From an uncultured Pseudodesulfovibrio sp. (GTDB taxonomy: Bacteria > Desulfobacterota > Desulfovibrionia > Desulfovibrionales > Desulfovibrionaceae), in contig NZ_OY761823.1 in NCBI RefSeq assembly GCF_963664965.1, forward strand, positions 382,001 to 446,000: a DNA stretch of 64,000 bases, read 5' to 3'. Of this stretch, positions 33,254 to 42,036 are shown one piece after another (position 1 is the stretch's first letter; each line of letters starts with the position of its first letter). A program made the position numbers and the translations under genes. The notes beneath the pieces were generated by a model, which was not told the DNA's origin, did no database searches, and saw nothing but the letters and a program-made list of their open reading frames with translations.

Positions 33254-35026
33254 ATGGGTAAAATATTTTCCCAGGTTGCCAAGCCACGTATCCCTGCCCC
33301 TAGTGACGGCATTCAAGTAAACTTCTGCAAGAATCCGAAATGTAAGAACTATGGTCGCCCGGCGAAGCCGAAGGTGTCCCGTGGAAAAGTCGCCGCTGGC
33401 AAACAGAGGCTGACAGACAGCTACAATGTGGCCGGTGGGGGGCGTGATATGCCCTTATTGCACTGCAAAGAGTGCGATGAGCGTCCACCTATGAAAAGCA
33501 ATACGGGTGTCGCCCAAGAACTTGCACGGTTCAAATCCCTTCTCGCAGAAAATGACAGTGGTTGTCAAAACCCCGAATGTGAAAACCACGGCGTGTCATT
33601 GCGGGCAAGGAGGCGATATCAAAAGTTCGGCAAAACCCCTTCGGGCGACCCAAGGTACAGGTGCAAGGCCTGTGGTAAGACCTTTTCCGTCGGTCCGGCT
33701 TCCAGGCGGCATAAGAAGTCAGAGAAAAACAGGCTGATTTTCATGCTGGCTGTCAACAAGACGCCAATCCGGCGAATGTGTGAAATAGCGGACCTGCAAG
33801 CCAAATACGTCTATAAAAAACTGGACTTCCTCCATACCCAGTGCGTTCGCTTCCTAGCCGCCCGAGAGCGCAGGCTATTGACCAGCGTTCATCCTAAACG
33901 ATTGCATTTGAGTGTTGACCGCCAGGACCACTTCGCCAACTGGCTGGACCGCAATATCAAGAAGAATATCGTGTTTCAGGCCATTGGCACCGCCGACAAC
34001 ATCACTGGATATGTTTTTGCCAGCCACCTGAACTATGATCCCGCTTTGACCCATGACGTTGTGGAGAAGGAAGCCCGTACTTGTGGCGACCTGCATCTAC
34101 CCGTGGCTTTCAGGCAACACGCCAGGCTTTGGCTTGGACAGGATTATCTGAAGGCAATGTACCGGACCGCCAAGCGGTACAATAAGGACATTGTGGGTGA
34201 CACCCTGCTGGCGAAGGTCATGGAGACGTACAAGCGGGCTGGCAACCGGCCCGACGTGGAAGACCTTGAAGCCGTGACTGCTTCCATGCAACTGCCCAAG
34301 AATGGGGTTCAGGTCAGGGCGGACTACACCATGTACGGGCATTTTTTCTATCTGGCCCACCTATTCCGCAAAGTGGGCAGGATACGGTTTTACTTGGACC
34401 AGGAGTCAGGCATCCGTGCGGCGTGTCTTTCTGCCTTCATGAAGCAGGTCAAGAACAGGACGTGTGACGCTTTCTACGTGTCGATCAACAAGGACATGAC
34501 CAATGATGAGCGGGAGCAATGCGTCAAAGCCAGTCGCAAACGTTTCAAGACGTTCAAGGAGCGTTATCCTGGCCTTACCGACAACGAAATGATCAAACTG
34601 ATGGTCAAACGGAACATGAAGACCATGAAGCAGATCGGCCAGTACAAGGACTTGTGGTTGGAACACCCTTATCCTAACAAAAGCGAACCAGAAAAGATGG
34701 TCAGCTACCAGACCGACCTCGGGGACTATGACGAGGACTTGGTTGCCGACATGTACATGCGGGCATCCATGGCGGGCATTGATCGCTTCTTTATGCAAGC
34801 CAGGCGCAGGAGTTCCTATCTGGAACGGGGTATCCACACTTCCAGCCGAAGCGGTGGTGTGTGGCATGGTTATGCCCCGTATGACCCACGGATGATCGGG
34901 AAAAGTCTGGATATGCTTCGCTTCTATTACAACTATGTGCATGTCGGAAAAAACAAGGAAACCCCAGCTATGAAACTAGGGCTGGCGGATGGTCCTGTCA
35001 AAGTTGAAGATTTGTTGTATGAATGA
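33254..35026 (+). CDS. Zinc-ribbon DDE transposase (IS1/IS1595-like N terminus)
   Basis: A 590-residue protein. The first Cys cluster is C25, C30, C71, C74 (HCKECDERP). The second is C104, C109, C137, C140 (RYRCKACGKTFSVG), a zinc ribbon like that of IS1 InsA and IS1595 transposases. A helix-turn-helix follows at about 155-195. The RNase H-like core has candidate Asp residues at D222 (HLSVDRQ) and D382 (RFYLDQESG). The C-terminal FYYNYVHVGKNKETPAMKLG resembles the end of many IS transposases. It is long for IS1 or IS1595, so it may belong to a separate group. Genes downstream are cargo. Confidence 0.75.
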   Translation: MGKIFSQVAKPRIPAPSDGIQVNFCKNPKCKNYGRPAKPKVSRGKVAAGKQRLTDSYNVAGGGRDMPLLHCKECDERPPMKSNTGVAQELARFKSLLAENDSGCQNPECENHGVSLRARRRYQKFGKTPSGDPRYRCKACGKTFSVGPASRRHKKSEKNRLIFMLAVNKTPIRRMCEIADLQAKYVYKKLDFLHTQCVRFLAARERRLLTSVHPKRLHLSVDRQDHFANWLDRNIKKNIVFQAIGTADNITGYVFASHLNYDPALTHDVVEKEARTCGDLHLPVAFRQHARLWLGQDYLKAMYRTAKRYNKDIVGDTLLAKVMETYKRAGNRPDVEDLEAVTASMQLPKNGVQVRADYTMYGHFFYLAHLFRKVGRIRFYLDQESGIRAACLSAFMKQVKNRTCDAFYVSINKDMTNDEREQCVKASRKRFKTFKERYPGLTDNEMIKLMVKRNMKTMKQIGQYKDLWLEHPYPNKSEPEKMVSYQTDLGDYDEDLVADMYMRASMAGIDRFFMQARRRSSYLERGIHTSSRSGGVWHGYAPYDPRMIGKSLDMLRFYYNYVHVGKNKETPAMKLGLADGPVKVEDLLYE

Positions 35027-35157
35027 TTTTCCTATGAGGATTGATTGACTCCTGCACACAGAATATCGTATTTTCATGAGTGATCCAGAGGGGTTGAAAA
35101 GCATGTTGACTTCTTGTGGATGACGTGAGCATACGTGTCTAGAAGTCTTGTAGAGAA

Positions 35158-36153
35158 ATGGAACCAAAGGGAATGATGAATAATCAGGATAATAGATTTT
35201 CTTCGGTAGAGTTGTGTGCGGGGGCTGGTGGGCAAGCCCTTGGTCTTGAACAGGCAGGATTTTCCCACGAGGCCTTGATCGAAATAGAAAAGCCAGCTTG
35301 TAACACCCTGTTGCACAACAGGCCTGAATGGAATGTCTTGAATATGGATTTACGGGACTTCTCGGGGACACCCTATAAAGGCGTGGACCTGGTTGCTGGT
35401 GGCGTTCCTTGTCCCCCTTTTTCAAAGGCAGGGAAACAACTTGGTGCAAAGGATGAAAGGGACTTGTTCCCGGAAGCTGTCAGGATTGCAGACGAGGTTC
35501 GTCCGAAGGCTATCCTTCTTGAAAATGTTAGGGGTTTTTTGGATGACGTTTTTGCCGACTATCGCAATAAGTTGAAGAGCAAGTTGAAAAAACTTGGATA
35601 CGCTGTCGACTGGAAGCTGTTGAACGCTTCTGATTTCGGTGTGTCACAGCTTCGCCCCCGTGTGGCCATTGTCGCAGTGCAGAAACAGTATGCCGATACA
35701 TTTGCTTGGCCGGAACCTGGGCTGATTAAGCCTAAAACGGTAGGCGAATTGCTGTATGACCTTATGGCAGAAGATGGTTGGCGTGGGGCCAAAACGTGGA
35801 TGGAACGGGCGGATGACATCGCCCCCACGCTTGTGGGCGGTTCCAAGAAGCATGGAGGCCCTGACTTGGGGCCGACACGGGCAAGGAAGGCCTGGGCGTC
35901 CCTTGGGGTAGATGGGAGCAACGTCGTTTATGATCCGCCCGAAAGAGATTTTGTGGGAATGCCTAGATTGACCGTCAAGATGACCGCCCGTGTTCAAGGT
36001 TTCCCTGACGAGTGGCACATCACAGGCAAGAAGACCCCGGCATATCGTCAGATCGGCAATGCCTTTCCGCCGCCGGTGGCCCGTGCAGTCGCTGAAAAAG
36101 TGTTTGAGTGCCTCAGTGTTTCCAACATCTTCAAGTTGAGTAAGTCCGCATGA
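35158..36153 (+). CDS. C5-cytosine DNA methyltransferase of the RM system
   Basis: Methylates cytosine in the recognition site to protect DNA. Motif I is ELCAGAGGQALGLEQAGF near residue 19. Motif IV is GGVPCPPFSKAG with catalytic C85. Motif VI is LENVRGF near 121. Motif VIII is SQLRPRVAIVA, and motif X is YRQIGNAFPPPVA near the end. The variable target-recognition region lies at about 200-275. Its stop overlaps the endonuclease start by four bases. ATG at 35176, with AAAGGGA upstream, is an alternative start. The pair is inside the transposon. Confidence 0.92.
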   Translation: MEPKGMMNNQDNRFSSVELCAGAGGQALGLEQAGFSHEALIEIEKPACNTLLHNRPEWNVLNMDLRDFSGTPYKGVDLVAGGVPCPPFSKAGKQLGAKDERDLFPEAVRIADEVRPKAILLENVRGFLDDVFADYRNKLKSKLKKLGYAVDWKLLNASDFGVSQLRPRVAIVAVQKQYADTFAWPEPGLIKPKTVGELLYDLMAEDGWRGAKTWMERADDIAPTLVGGSKKHGGPDLGPTRARKAWASLGVDGSNVVYDPPERDFVGMPRLTVKMTARVQGFPDEWHITGKKTPAYRQIGNAFPPPVARAVAEKVFECLSVSNIFKLSKSA

Positions 36154-37166
36154 GTAGTGTTATCAGCCGCATTGTCGCCGAGTTTAAAAACATGTCCAAA
36201 AATGGCGGGGAAGTATCTTGCCCCTTCTATTTTTTGAAAAAGACAGACAAAGGCTTTCAAGCGTCAAATGCAGATGGGCAGTGCATTATTGCCCGCAGGT
36301 TGTCGGAAATACTTAACGTTAAAAAGTGGCAACAGCTTGTGGATGAGGAGAATCCCTATTTGCTAAACAGCGATGGGAAACCCGCAAAGAAGCCATTTGT
36401 AGGACAAACGTGCGGCAAGGCATTTGAGTATCTGGTCAAACACTTTATTGAAGAGTCTTTCGTCAAGCATTTAAACTTCTTGCGGCCGGGATCATATACC
36501 GTTCTCTTGGATAAGGACCTAAAGGACTTCGAACAATACAAACATTTGAGAGATTTTGATGAAGTTTTGGCCTTCATCCCACCAGAAGCAAAATCCTTGC
36601 GGGATAGACTGGAGGCCGCTTTTTCGTCGTACGCAGTTTCGCCAGATATTCTTGTTTTGGCTGAAAAGAACGACCGGGATCAAGTAAACGAAAAATGGGA
36701 AGATCAGTCTGGCATAAAAAGAGGTTATCCACTTATTTCTGACACCGACGCTCCCCATACGAATCTGTTGAAAAAAGCCGAAGACGAAAATCTTCCTAAT
36801 GTTCACGCCATTGTGAGCATCAAGTGGACCATGCGTAGCGACAGAGCACAAAATGCACGTACAGAAGGTGTTTTTTCAGCACAAGAACGAAGAGGTAAGG
36901 CCCCACATTTTGTTGTAGTTACAGGGGAACCACGACCTTCTAGGATACGTTCCCTCGCACTTGGGTCTGACATTGATTGTGTTTACCACGCTTTCTTGCC
37001 AGAGTTGATGCAAGCCATTGAGACCGTGAACCCAGGCAAGAAAGGCAAGTTTGTTGAATCAGAAAGAAGATGGCTTGAAACAATGCTAGAAATGAATCGA
37101 CTTCGTGACATTTCGACCTTCCTTTTGACCTTGTGTTGTAGGTCGCCTGCCAAGAACGCCAAATAG
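36150..37166 (+). CDS. NgoMIV/Cfr10I-like type II restriction endonuclease
   Basis: A 338-residue enzyme with the rearranged active site known in NgoMIV and Cfr10I: E93 (AFEYLVKHF), PD at 165-166 (SPDILVL), S223-x-K225 (VSIKW), then E239 after 13 residues. R229, D231 and R232 (MRSDRAQN) sit at the same spacing from the lysine as the NgoMIV residues that read CCGG. LGSDIDCVYHAFLPEL near the end is also family-like. It therefore probably cuts a site with a CCGG core. It is translationally coupled to the methyltransferase. Confidence 0.85.
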   Translation: MSSVISRIVAEFKNMSKNGGEVSCPFYFLKKTDKGFQASNADGQCIIARRLSEILNVKKWQQLVDEENPYLLNSDGKPAKKPFVGQTCGKAFEYLVKHFIEESFVKHLNFLRPGSYTVLLDKDLKDFEQYKHLRDFDEVLAFIPPEAKSLRDRLEAAFSSYAVSPDILVLAEKNDRDQVNEKWEDQSGIKRGYPLISDTDAPHTNLLKKAEDENLPNVHAIVSIKWTMRSDRAQNARTEGVFSAQERRGKAPHFVVVTGEPRPSRIRSLALGSDIDCVYHAFLPELMQAIETVNPGKKGKFVESERRWLETMLEMNRLRDISTFLLTLCCRSPAKNAK

Positions 37167-37196
37167 CCCCGGAGTAAAATCCGGGGCTATATTTTT
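37163..37196 (+). terminator. Intrinsic terminator just inside the right transposon end
   Basis: The stem ATAGCCCCGGA / TCCGGGGCTAT with a six-base loop is followed by ATTTTTC. It overlaps the endonuclease stop codon and would stop transcripts before they leave the element. Confidence 0.88.
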
Positions 37197-37220
37197 CAAC
37201 ATTTATGGAAAACGCCTTGC
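37196..37220 (-). repeat. Right terminal inverted repeat of the transposon
   Basis: 25 bp, exact inverse of 33168-33192. It is followed outside by TCCCGGC, the second copy of the target duplication. Confidence 0.9.
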
Positions 37221-37700
37221 TCCCGGCGGGGTTCTTTCTTTTTCCAAAGCAGAAAAGAAAGAACGAAAGAAACTGCTTTTGTTCGTAACATCACCGCCTA
37301 ATATCATCGAAGCTAAGGGCTAGTGTAGGTCTTCGTGCAGAAGAAATGTAAAAGGCAAGCAAGGAAACAAAAGTCGATTTTTCGTTGCCGCACTTGCCTT
37401 CAAACAACTTGGCAGCCGAAGGCGAGGACGAGCCAATCAGACCTCACCGGTACTAGAAACTGACCAAACAATGGCTGCGGCTTTTTCGAATCACGGAGCC
37501 GCTTCGGCGACTTGATTCGGGAGCAGCTTGTTTGGATCAGATTCTTGGACAGGTGAGAGTCCGGCGGGTAAATCAAGGTAAAGCCGAGCTTTTTGGTACT
37601 TTTTGGGGCGGCCCAGCCAAAAAGTACCGCCGTCCGCGCAGGACACGGAAGGAGCGAAAGCGACTGGCTCCCTGCCTTTCTATCTTTCTTTCCCTTCAAA
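37221..37700. repeat. Long intergenic repeat, copy B right part and copy C
   Basis: 37221-37345 continues copy B (GGGGTTCTTTCTTTTTCCAA and following). Copy C follows with GGCAAGCAAGG..., the GGTACTTTTTGG (37595-37606) / CCAAAAAGTACC (37617-37628) hairpin and GCCGTCCGCGCAGGACACG. 37440-37550 holds a block that is inverted relative to copy A. No credible gene lies in 37167-37784. Confidence 0.75.
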
Positions 37701-37784
37701 AAAAGTGCGAATATGAAGCCTTACTTTCATATTCGCACACACTCGCGAAGCGCGCCAAAAAGTCTTAAACCGCCGGAGGCATTC

Positions 37785-38942
37785 CTACTCAATAAATCGG
37801 GTAAAATCCGCTTTGAGAATCGCCTTGAGGGCTTCGGCATTTTCTGCGCTGGTACGGGTAAAAACCATGGCAAACAACGGGTAGGCGGCGTAGTCCATTT
37901 TCCGCAGTTCAAGCACTTCCTCGAACTGGCCGCAGAACCCGTCGTAGTCGATGCCCGTGATGGCGGAACGGTCCACATCACCCGGCACATCGCCGATAAC
38001 CATGGCGTAGATGTTGCCGCGCCGCGCTTCAAGGATGGCGGGCCAGTCGGGACGGATGTTCCCGAAGTAGTATTCGTATGGGCTGAAACCCCATGCGTGG
38101 TGGGTCATGTCGGTAACGCACCAGCCTGCGAAACGGAGCGGGTTGGCCTCGATGGGGATGATCTCGCCGGAAGCGGTTTCGCGCACCTCGATATGGGTGC
38201 AGAAATTTCTGAACGAGCAGGCCTGCCCGATGCGGGTGACCATCTCGGTGAACGGTTCCAGCTTGGCCTCGATGATCTCCGGGGAGGTGTAGTAAAGGCG
38301 GTCCGACACGTCGTCTTCGGACGCGAACTGATGGTAGAGAATGTTGGTGATGACTGCCCTGCCGCTGTCGTCGTAATAGACGTCAATGGCGTATTCCTCG
38401 CCGTCGATACCCTGCTCAAGGATGAACTCGCCGGAGTTCACGACCTCTTCGGGATATTCCGCGTTGAGGCTCTCGCGCTCCTGCCGGATCTTTTCAACCA
38501 CCTCCGGCCACTGGGACGGTTCGAAAACCATGTGCACGCCGAGGCTGAAAAATCCGCGGGCGGGCTTGGCAACGAACGGATACGGCATGTCCGAGACATC
38601 AAAGGAATCCAGATCGTCCGGCGTTACCCGAGCAAAGCGGTAGCCCGGATACAGCGCGGCCACGGTCTCGCGGAACAGCGCCTTGTCCTTGCAGATTTCA
38701 ATCTGGCGGGCGAGATCGCTCTGCCCCGCGTTTCGCAGAATCACATCCAGACCGTTTTCGGAGTTGGTGTAGACACGCTCCCCGGCCAGAATACGGCGGG
38801 CAAACTCGGTCTCGTCAATAAAGGAAGCGGTCGACCCGTTCATGAACGTGCGGGCTGCCGGGGTATCCACCACGGAACGCTCCATGGTTTCGATATTCTG
38901 CCTCAAAAACTCGGAAACATAGGGATTATCGAGAAGAAACAT
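37785..38942 (-). CDS. ATP-grasp domain protein
   Basis: A 385-residue protein with an ATP-grasp fold in its middle and end. Visible are YPFVAKPARGFFSLGVHMVF (ATP-binding lysine and glycine loop) near 125, EFILEQGIDGEEYAIDVYYD near 190, and the metal-site region IPIEANPLRFAGW near 280. Such enzymes join a carboxylate to an amine or thiol. The substrate is not evident. The ATG at 38942 directly follows the TAA of the upstream sigma-54 regulator (TAAATG), so the two are coupled. Its role may be in signalling or a peptide-like product controlled by that regulator. Confidence 0.8.
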   Translation of the reverse strand: MFLLDNPYVSEFLRQNIETMERSVVDTPAARTFMNGSTASFIDETEFARRILAGERVYTNSENGLDVILRNAGQSDLARQIEICKDKALFRETVAALYPGYRFARVTPDDLDSFDVSDMPYPFVAKPARGFFSLGVHMVFEPSQWPEVVEKIRQERESLNAEYPEEVVNSGEFILEQGIDGEEYAIDVYYDDSGRAVITNILYHQFASEDDVSDRLYYTSPEIIEAKLEPFTEMVTRIGQACSFRNFCTHIEVRETASGEIIPIEANPLRFAGWCVTDMTHHAWGFSPYEYYFGNIRPDWPAILEARRGNIYAMVIGDVPGDVDRSAITGIDYDGFCGQFEEVLELRKMDYAAYPLFAMVFTRTSAENAEALKAILKADFTRFIE

Positions 38943-40322
38943 TTATTTCGCTTTTCCTGCAAGCTCGTATTTTTTGAGTTTGTACTGAAGGTTGGATTTG
39001 GAAAGGCCGAGCATTTCCGCGGCCTTGACCTGCACGAATTCGGCGCGGACAAGGGCGCGCTTGACCAGTGCCCCTTCGATCTTGTCCATGGTCTCGGCCA
39101 GATTGAGCTTGGAAGGCAGCAGGTCCACAGCGGACTTGAACTGGGCTTCCTCGTCCTTGATTTCCGGCGGCAGATCGTCGGCGTCAATGGTCTCACTGCG
39201 GGCGAGAACGGTGCAGCGCTCGACCACGTTCTCAAGCTGACGCACGTTACCCGGCCATTCGTAGGCGGTCAGGTAATCCATGGCAGCACCCGAGAAACCG
39301 GAAATCTCCACCTGATTTTCCTTGGTGTACTTTTCAAGGAAGTGGGCGGCGAGCAGCGGGATATCCTCGCGGCGTTCGCGCAGGGGCGGCATGAAAAGGG
39401 ACACCACGTTGAGACGGTAGAACAGGTCCTCGCGGAACTCGCCCTTGCTCACGGCCTCCTGCAAATTCTTGTTGGTGGCAGCCACGATGCGGATGTCCAC
39501 ATCAAAGGTCTCAGCTCCGCCCACTCGCTCGATCTGGTGCTCCTGCAACACGCGTAGCAGCTTGACCTGCAATTCGGGGGTCAGTTCGCCGATCTCGTCG
39601 AGGAACAGAGTGCCCTTGTTGGCCTGCTCGAAACGGCCCTTACGCATGGCGGTCGCGCCGGTGAACGAACCTTTTTCATGACCGAACAGTTCAGATTCGA
39701 GCACGCCGGGGTTGAGCGCCATGCAGTTGACCGTGACAAACGGTTCGTCACGACGGGGCGAAGAATTGTGAATGGCACGGGCAACGAGTTCCTTGCCTGT
39801 ACCGGACTCGCCGAGAACCAGGACCGTGGACTTGGAGGGTGCGGCACGGTCAACCATATCCATGACCTGCTGCATGCCTTTGCCGCGGGCGATGATATTG
39901 CCCTTGGAATACTTGTCGCGAATTTCGCGCTTGAGGCGGATGTTTTCCTGCTGCGTGGCGGCAAACTGCTTGGCCTTGGAAATGGAAAGAAGCAGCTCCT
40001 CGTTGGCGAACGGCTTGGTGATGTAGTCGAACGCGCCGATACGCATGGCCTCGACAGCGGCTTCGATGGAACCGAAGGCGGTCATGATGAGCACCGGGAT
40101 ATGCGGGTAATTCTTCTTGCAGTGCTCCAGCACGTCCTGTCCGGTGAGACCGGGCATCTTCATGTCGGTGAGCACGATGTCCACCTCGGATTCCTCGAGA
40201 TAGGCGAGTCCCATTTCCGGATCGGACAGGGTGGTCACGTTGTACCCCTCGTCATCAAGGATGGATTCGAGAATGAGCAGATAGTTTTTCTCGTCGTCGA
40301 GAACCAGTATGTTCGCGGGCAT
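38943..40322 (-). CDS. NtrC-family sigma-54 response regulator
   Basis: A 459-residue activator. The receiver domain (1-120) has acceptor D53 in IVLTDMKMPG. The AAA+ domain carries Walker A GESGTGKELVAR, the sigma-54 contact loop as GSFTGA (usually GAFTGA), and Walker B TLFLDEIGEL. The C-terminal Fis-type helix-turn-helix is AAEMLGLSKSNLQYKLKKYE. The ATG at 40322 has GGAG at six bases. No kinase is adjacent; the coupled ATP-grasp gene follows. Ser for Ala in the GAFTGA loop is tolerated in some activators. Confidence 0.92.
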   Translation of the reverse strand: MPANILVLDDEKNYLLILESILDDEGYNVTTLSDPEMGLAYLEESEVDIVLTDMKMPGLTGQDVLEHCKKNYPHIPVLIMTAFGSIEAAVEAMRIGAFDYITKPFANEELLLSISKAKQFAATQQENIRLKREIRDKYSKGNIIARGKGMQQVMDMVDRAAPSKSTVLVLGESGTGKELVARAIHNSSPRRDEPFVTVNCMALNPGVLESELFGHEKGSFTGATAMRKGRFEQANKGTLFLDEIGELTPELQVKLLRVLQEHQIERVGGAETFDVDIRIVAATNKNLQEAVSKGEFREDLFYRLNVVSLFMPPLRERREDIPLLAAHFLEKYTKENQVEISGFSGAAMDYLTAYEWPGNVRQLENVVERCTVLARSETIDADDLPPEIKDEEAQFKSAVDLLPSKLNLAETMDKIEGALVKRALVRAEFVQVKAAEMLGLSKSNLQYKLKKYELAGKAK

Positions 40323-40500
40323 TATTTCTCCGGTGCTTGCCGTTTTTTTTGCATGAAACAGGAACGCGAAAGGCGTCCGGTGCACGGCAGGATAAATCAA
40401 GACGCCCGGAAAACCAAGTAGGGATATGCAACGACGGCCCGCCGCCTCTGCCGCGCCTTTCATGGTGGATTGTCAATCCGGCCCGTGCTAGCATTGCCCC

Positions 40501-41082
40501 ATGCAACAGGATGAAAAGAAAAAGCTGCGCGAAACCCTGCTGAAACGGCGCACCGCCCTGACAAAGGAACAGGTCCGCGACGGCAGCCAGGGAGCCGTTG
40601 AACTCATACGGACTCTGACGGAATGGAAGAACGCCTGCGAAGTGCTCATCTACTGGCCCATCCGGGGCGAAGTGGATGTCCGCCCGCTCTCCATGGAACT
40701 GTGGCAACGCGGCTGCCGCGTACTCATGCCCCGCTGCCGACCCGACGCGTACGGTCAAATGGACATCGCCTGTGCCGCCTGCGAGGACGACCTCACCCCG
40801 GGCGCGTTTTCCATCATGGAGCCGGACGCGGACAAGTGTCCGGCAGTCGCGTCCTGCCAGCCCGACATCGCCATCATCCCGGCGATCTGCTTCGATCGGC
40901 GCGGCTACCGGCTGGGCTACGGCGGCGGCTACTATGACCGCCTGCTCACCACGGACGACATGAAAGACACCCTGAGAATCGGGCTCGGATACAATTTCCA
41001 GCTTGTGGAACAACTCCCCACCCAGCCGTGGGACATGCCCGTGGACATCGTCTGCACGGATGAGGAACTATGGCGCCCATAG
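40501..41082 (+). CDS. 5-formyltetrahydrofolate cyclo-ligase
   Basis: Converts 5-formyl-THF to 5,10-methenyl-THF with ATP. The 193 residues include KKKLRETLLKRRTALTKEQV, YWPIRGEVDVRPL, PAICFDRRGYRLGYGGGYYD (the glycine-rich ATP/folate loop) and LPTQPWDMPVDIVCTDEELW at the end. It overlaps the next gene by 13 bases. In E. coli its homologue sits after ssrS; here the ssrS locus is 35 kb away. Confidence 0.94.
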   Translation: MQQDEKKKLRETLLKRRTALTKEQVRDGSQGAVELIRTLTEWKNACEVLIYWPIRGEVDVRPLSMELWQRGCRVLMPRCRPDAYGQMDIACAACEDDLTPGAFSIMEPDADKCPAVASCQPDIAIIPAICFDRRGYRLGYGGGYYDRLLTTDDMKDTLRIGLGYNFQLVEQLPTQPWDMPVDIVCTDEELWRP

Positions 41083-41837
41083 CTTTTTTCCCTTTTGAAT
41101 TCATCGGCATCCCCAACGTGGGATGTGCCTTCACGTCCCGACGCGGCGGCGTCTCGGAACCACCCCACGATTCAGCCAATCTCTCCTTTGAGGTGGAGGA
41201 CGAAAAGGACGCGGTGAGTGAAAACCGCCGTCTCATCCATGACCGCCTCGGCCTGACCGGCTGGTGCGAATGCAAGCAAATTCACGGCGACGCCATCCAT
41301 TTCGACCCGAAACCGGCACAGCCCGAGGATATGCCCGTGCTTGAAGGGGACGGCATGACCACGGCCACTCCGGGTCACGGTCTCGTCATCAAGACCGCAG
41401 ACTGCCAGCCCGTGCTCCTTGCCCACCGCTCGGGCAAATTCATCGCGGGCCTGCATGTGGGCTGGCGCGGCAACAAGTGCAACTTCCCGGCTTCGGGCGT
41501 GCGCCGTTTCTGCGAGACGTACGACCTCAAGGCGCAGGACATCTTCGCGGTCCGCGGTCCGAGCCTCAGCCCCTCGGCCAGCCAGTTCATCAATTTCGAG
41601 GACGATTTCGGCACCGGTTTCCAGAAATACTATTCCCCGGAGACGCAGACCGCCGACCTCTGGCGCATGACCCGCGACCAACTGGCAGGGGCCGGAGTGC
41701 CGGAAGATCAAATTTTCGGCATGGATCTCTGCACCATGGGGCTTGACGACACCTTCTTTTCCTACCGCAAATCCTGCGCGTCCCCGGTCAGGGGCACCGG
41801 ACGGCAGGCAGGCATCATCTGGATCAAATCAGCATAG
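41070..41837 (+). CDS. pgeF: Peptidoglycan editing factor / polyphenol oxidase family (PgeF, YfiH)
   Basis: A 255-residue protein of the YfiH/LACC1 family, copper- or zinc-associated enzymes implicated in removing misincorporated residues from peptidoglycan precursors. Signatures are CAFTSRRGGVSEPPHDSANL, CKQIHGDAIHF, VIKTADCQPVLLAHRSGKFI (metal Cys), GLHVGWRGNKCNF (His) and SFRKSCASPVRGTGRQAG (seen as FSYRKSCASP). The start overlaps the cyclo-ligase end, so they are cotranscribed. Confidence 0.92.
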   Translation: MAPIAFFPFEFIGIPNVGCAFTSRRGGVSEPPHDSANLSFEVEDEKDAVSENRRLIHDRLGLTGWCECKQIHGDAIHFDPKPAQPEDMPVLEGDGMTTATPGHGLVIKTADCQPVLLAHRSGKFIAGLHVGWRGNKCNFPASGVRRFCETYDLKAQDIFAVRGPSLSPSASQFINFEDDFGTGFQKYYSPETQTADLWRMTRDQLAGAGVPEDQIFGMDLCTMGLDDTFFSYRKSCASPVRGTGRQAGIIWIKSA

Positions 41838-41850
41838 GACACGAACTTTC

Positions 41851-42027
41851 ATGGGTATTCTCATCAAGCTCATCATCATTCTCGGCCTTGTCTTCCTGAT
41901 TGCAGGCATGTTCACCAAGTCCAAAAAGCAGCGCGTCGAGCGCCGCAACCGGACCACCAACATCCTGCTCATCGTCATTATCATCATGCTCGCCATCTCG
42001 ATCGTCACCGGCTTCATCAACCGCTAG
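41851..42027 (+). CDS. Small two-helix membrane protein
   Basis: A 58-residue protein: MGILIKLIIILGLVFLIAGM, a basic loop (KSKKQRVERRNR), then a second helix (ILLIVIIIMLAISIVTGF). Positive charges between the helices favour a cytoplasmic loop. It lies 13 bases after pgeF and nine before the radical SAM gene, on the same strand. No family or function is recognised. Confidence 0.7.
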   Translation: MGILIKLIIILGLVFLIAGMFTKSKKQRVERRNRTTNILLIVIIIMLAISIVTGFINR

Positions 42028-42036
42028 GCCCGAAAC

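Larger units (their letters stand above)
33168..37220 (+). mobile_element. 4053-bp DDE transposon carrying a restriction-modification pair
   Basis: Both ends carry the same 25-bp sequence in inverted orientation, beginning GCAAGGCGTTTTCCATAA from each outside edge. The outside flanks both read TCCCGGC (33161-33167 and 37221-37227), a 7-bp target duplication. Copy A shows the uninterrupted target (CCCTCCCGGCGGGGTTC near 27605). Inside lie a zinc-ribbon DDE transposase, a C5 DNA methyltransferase and an NgoMIV-like endonuclease, all on the plus strand, then a terminator just inside the right end. The whole unit appears complete. Confidence 0.85.
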
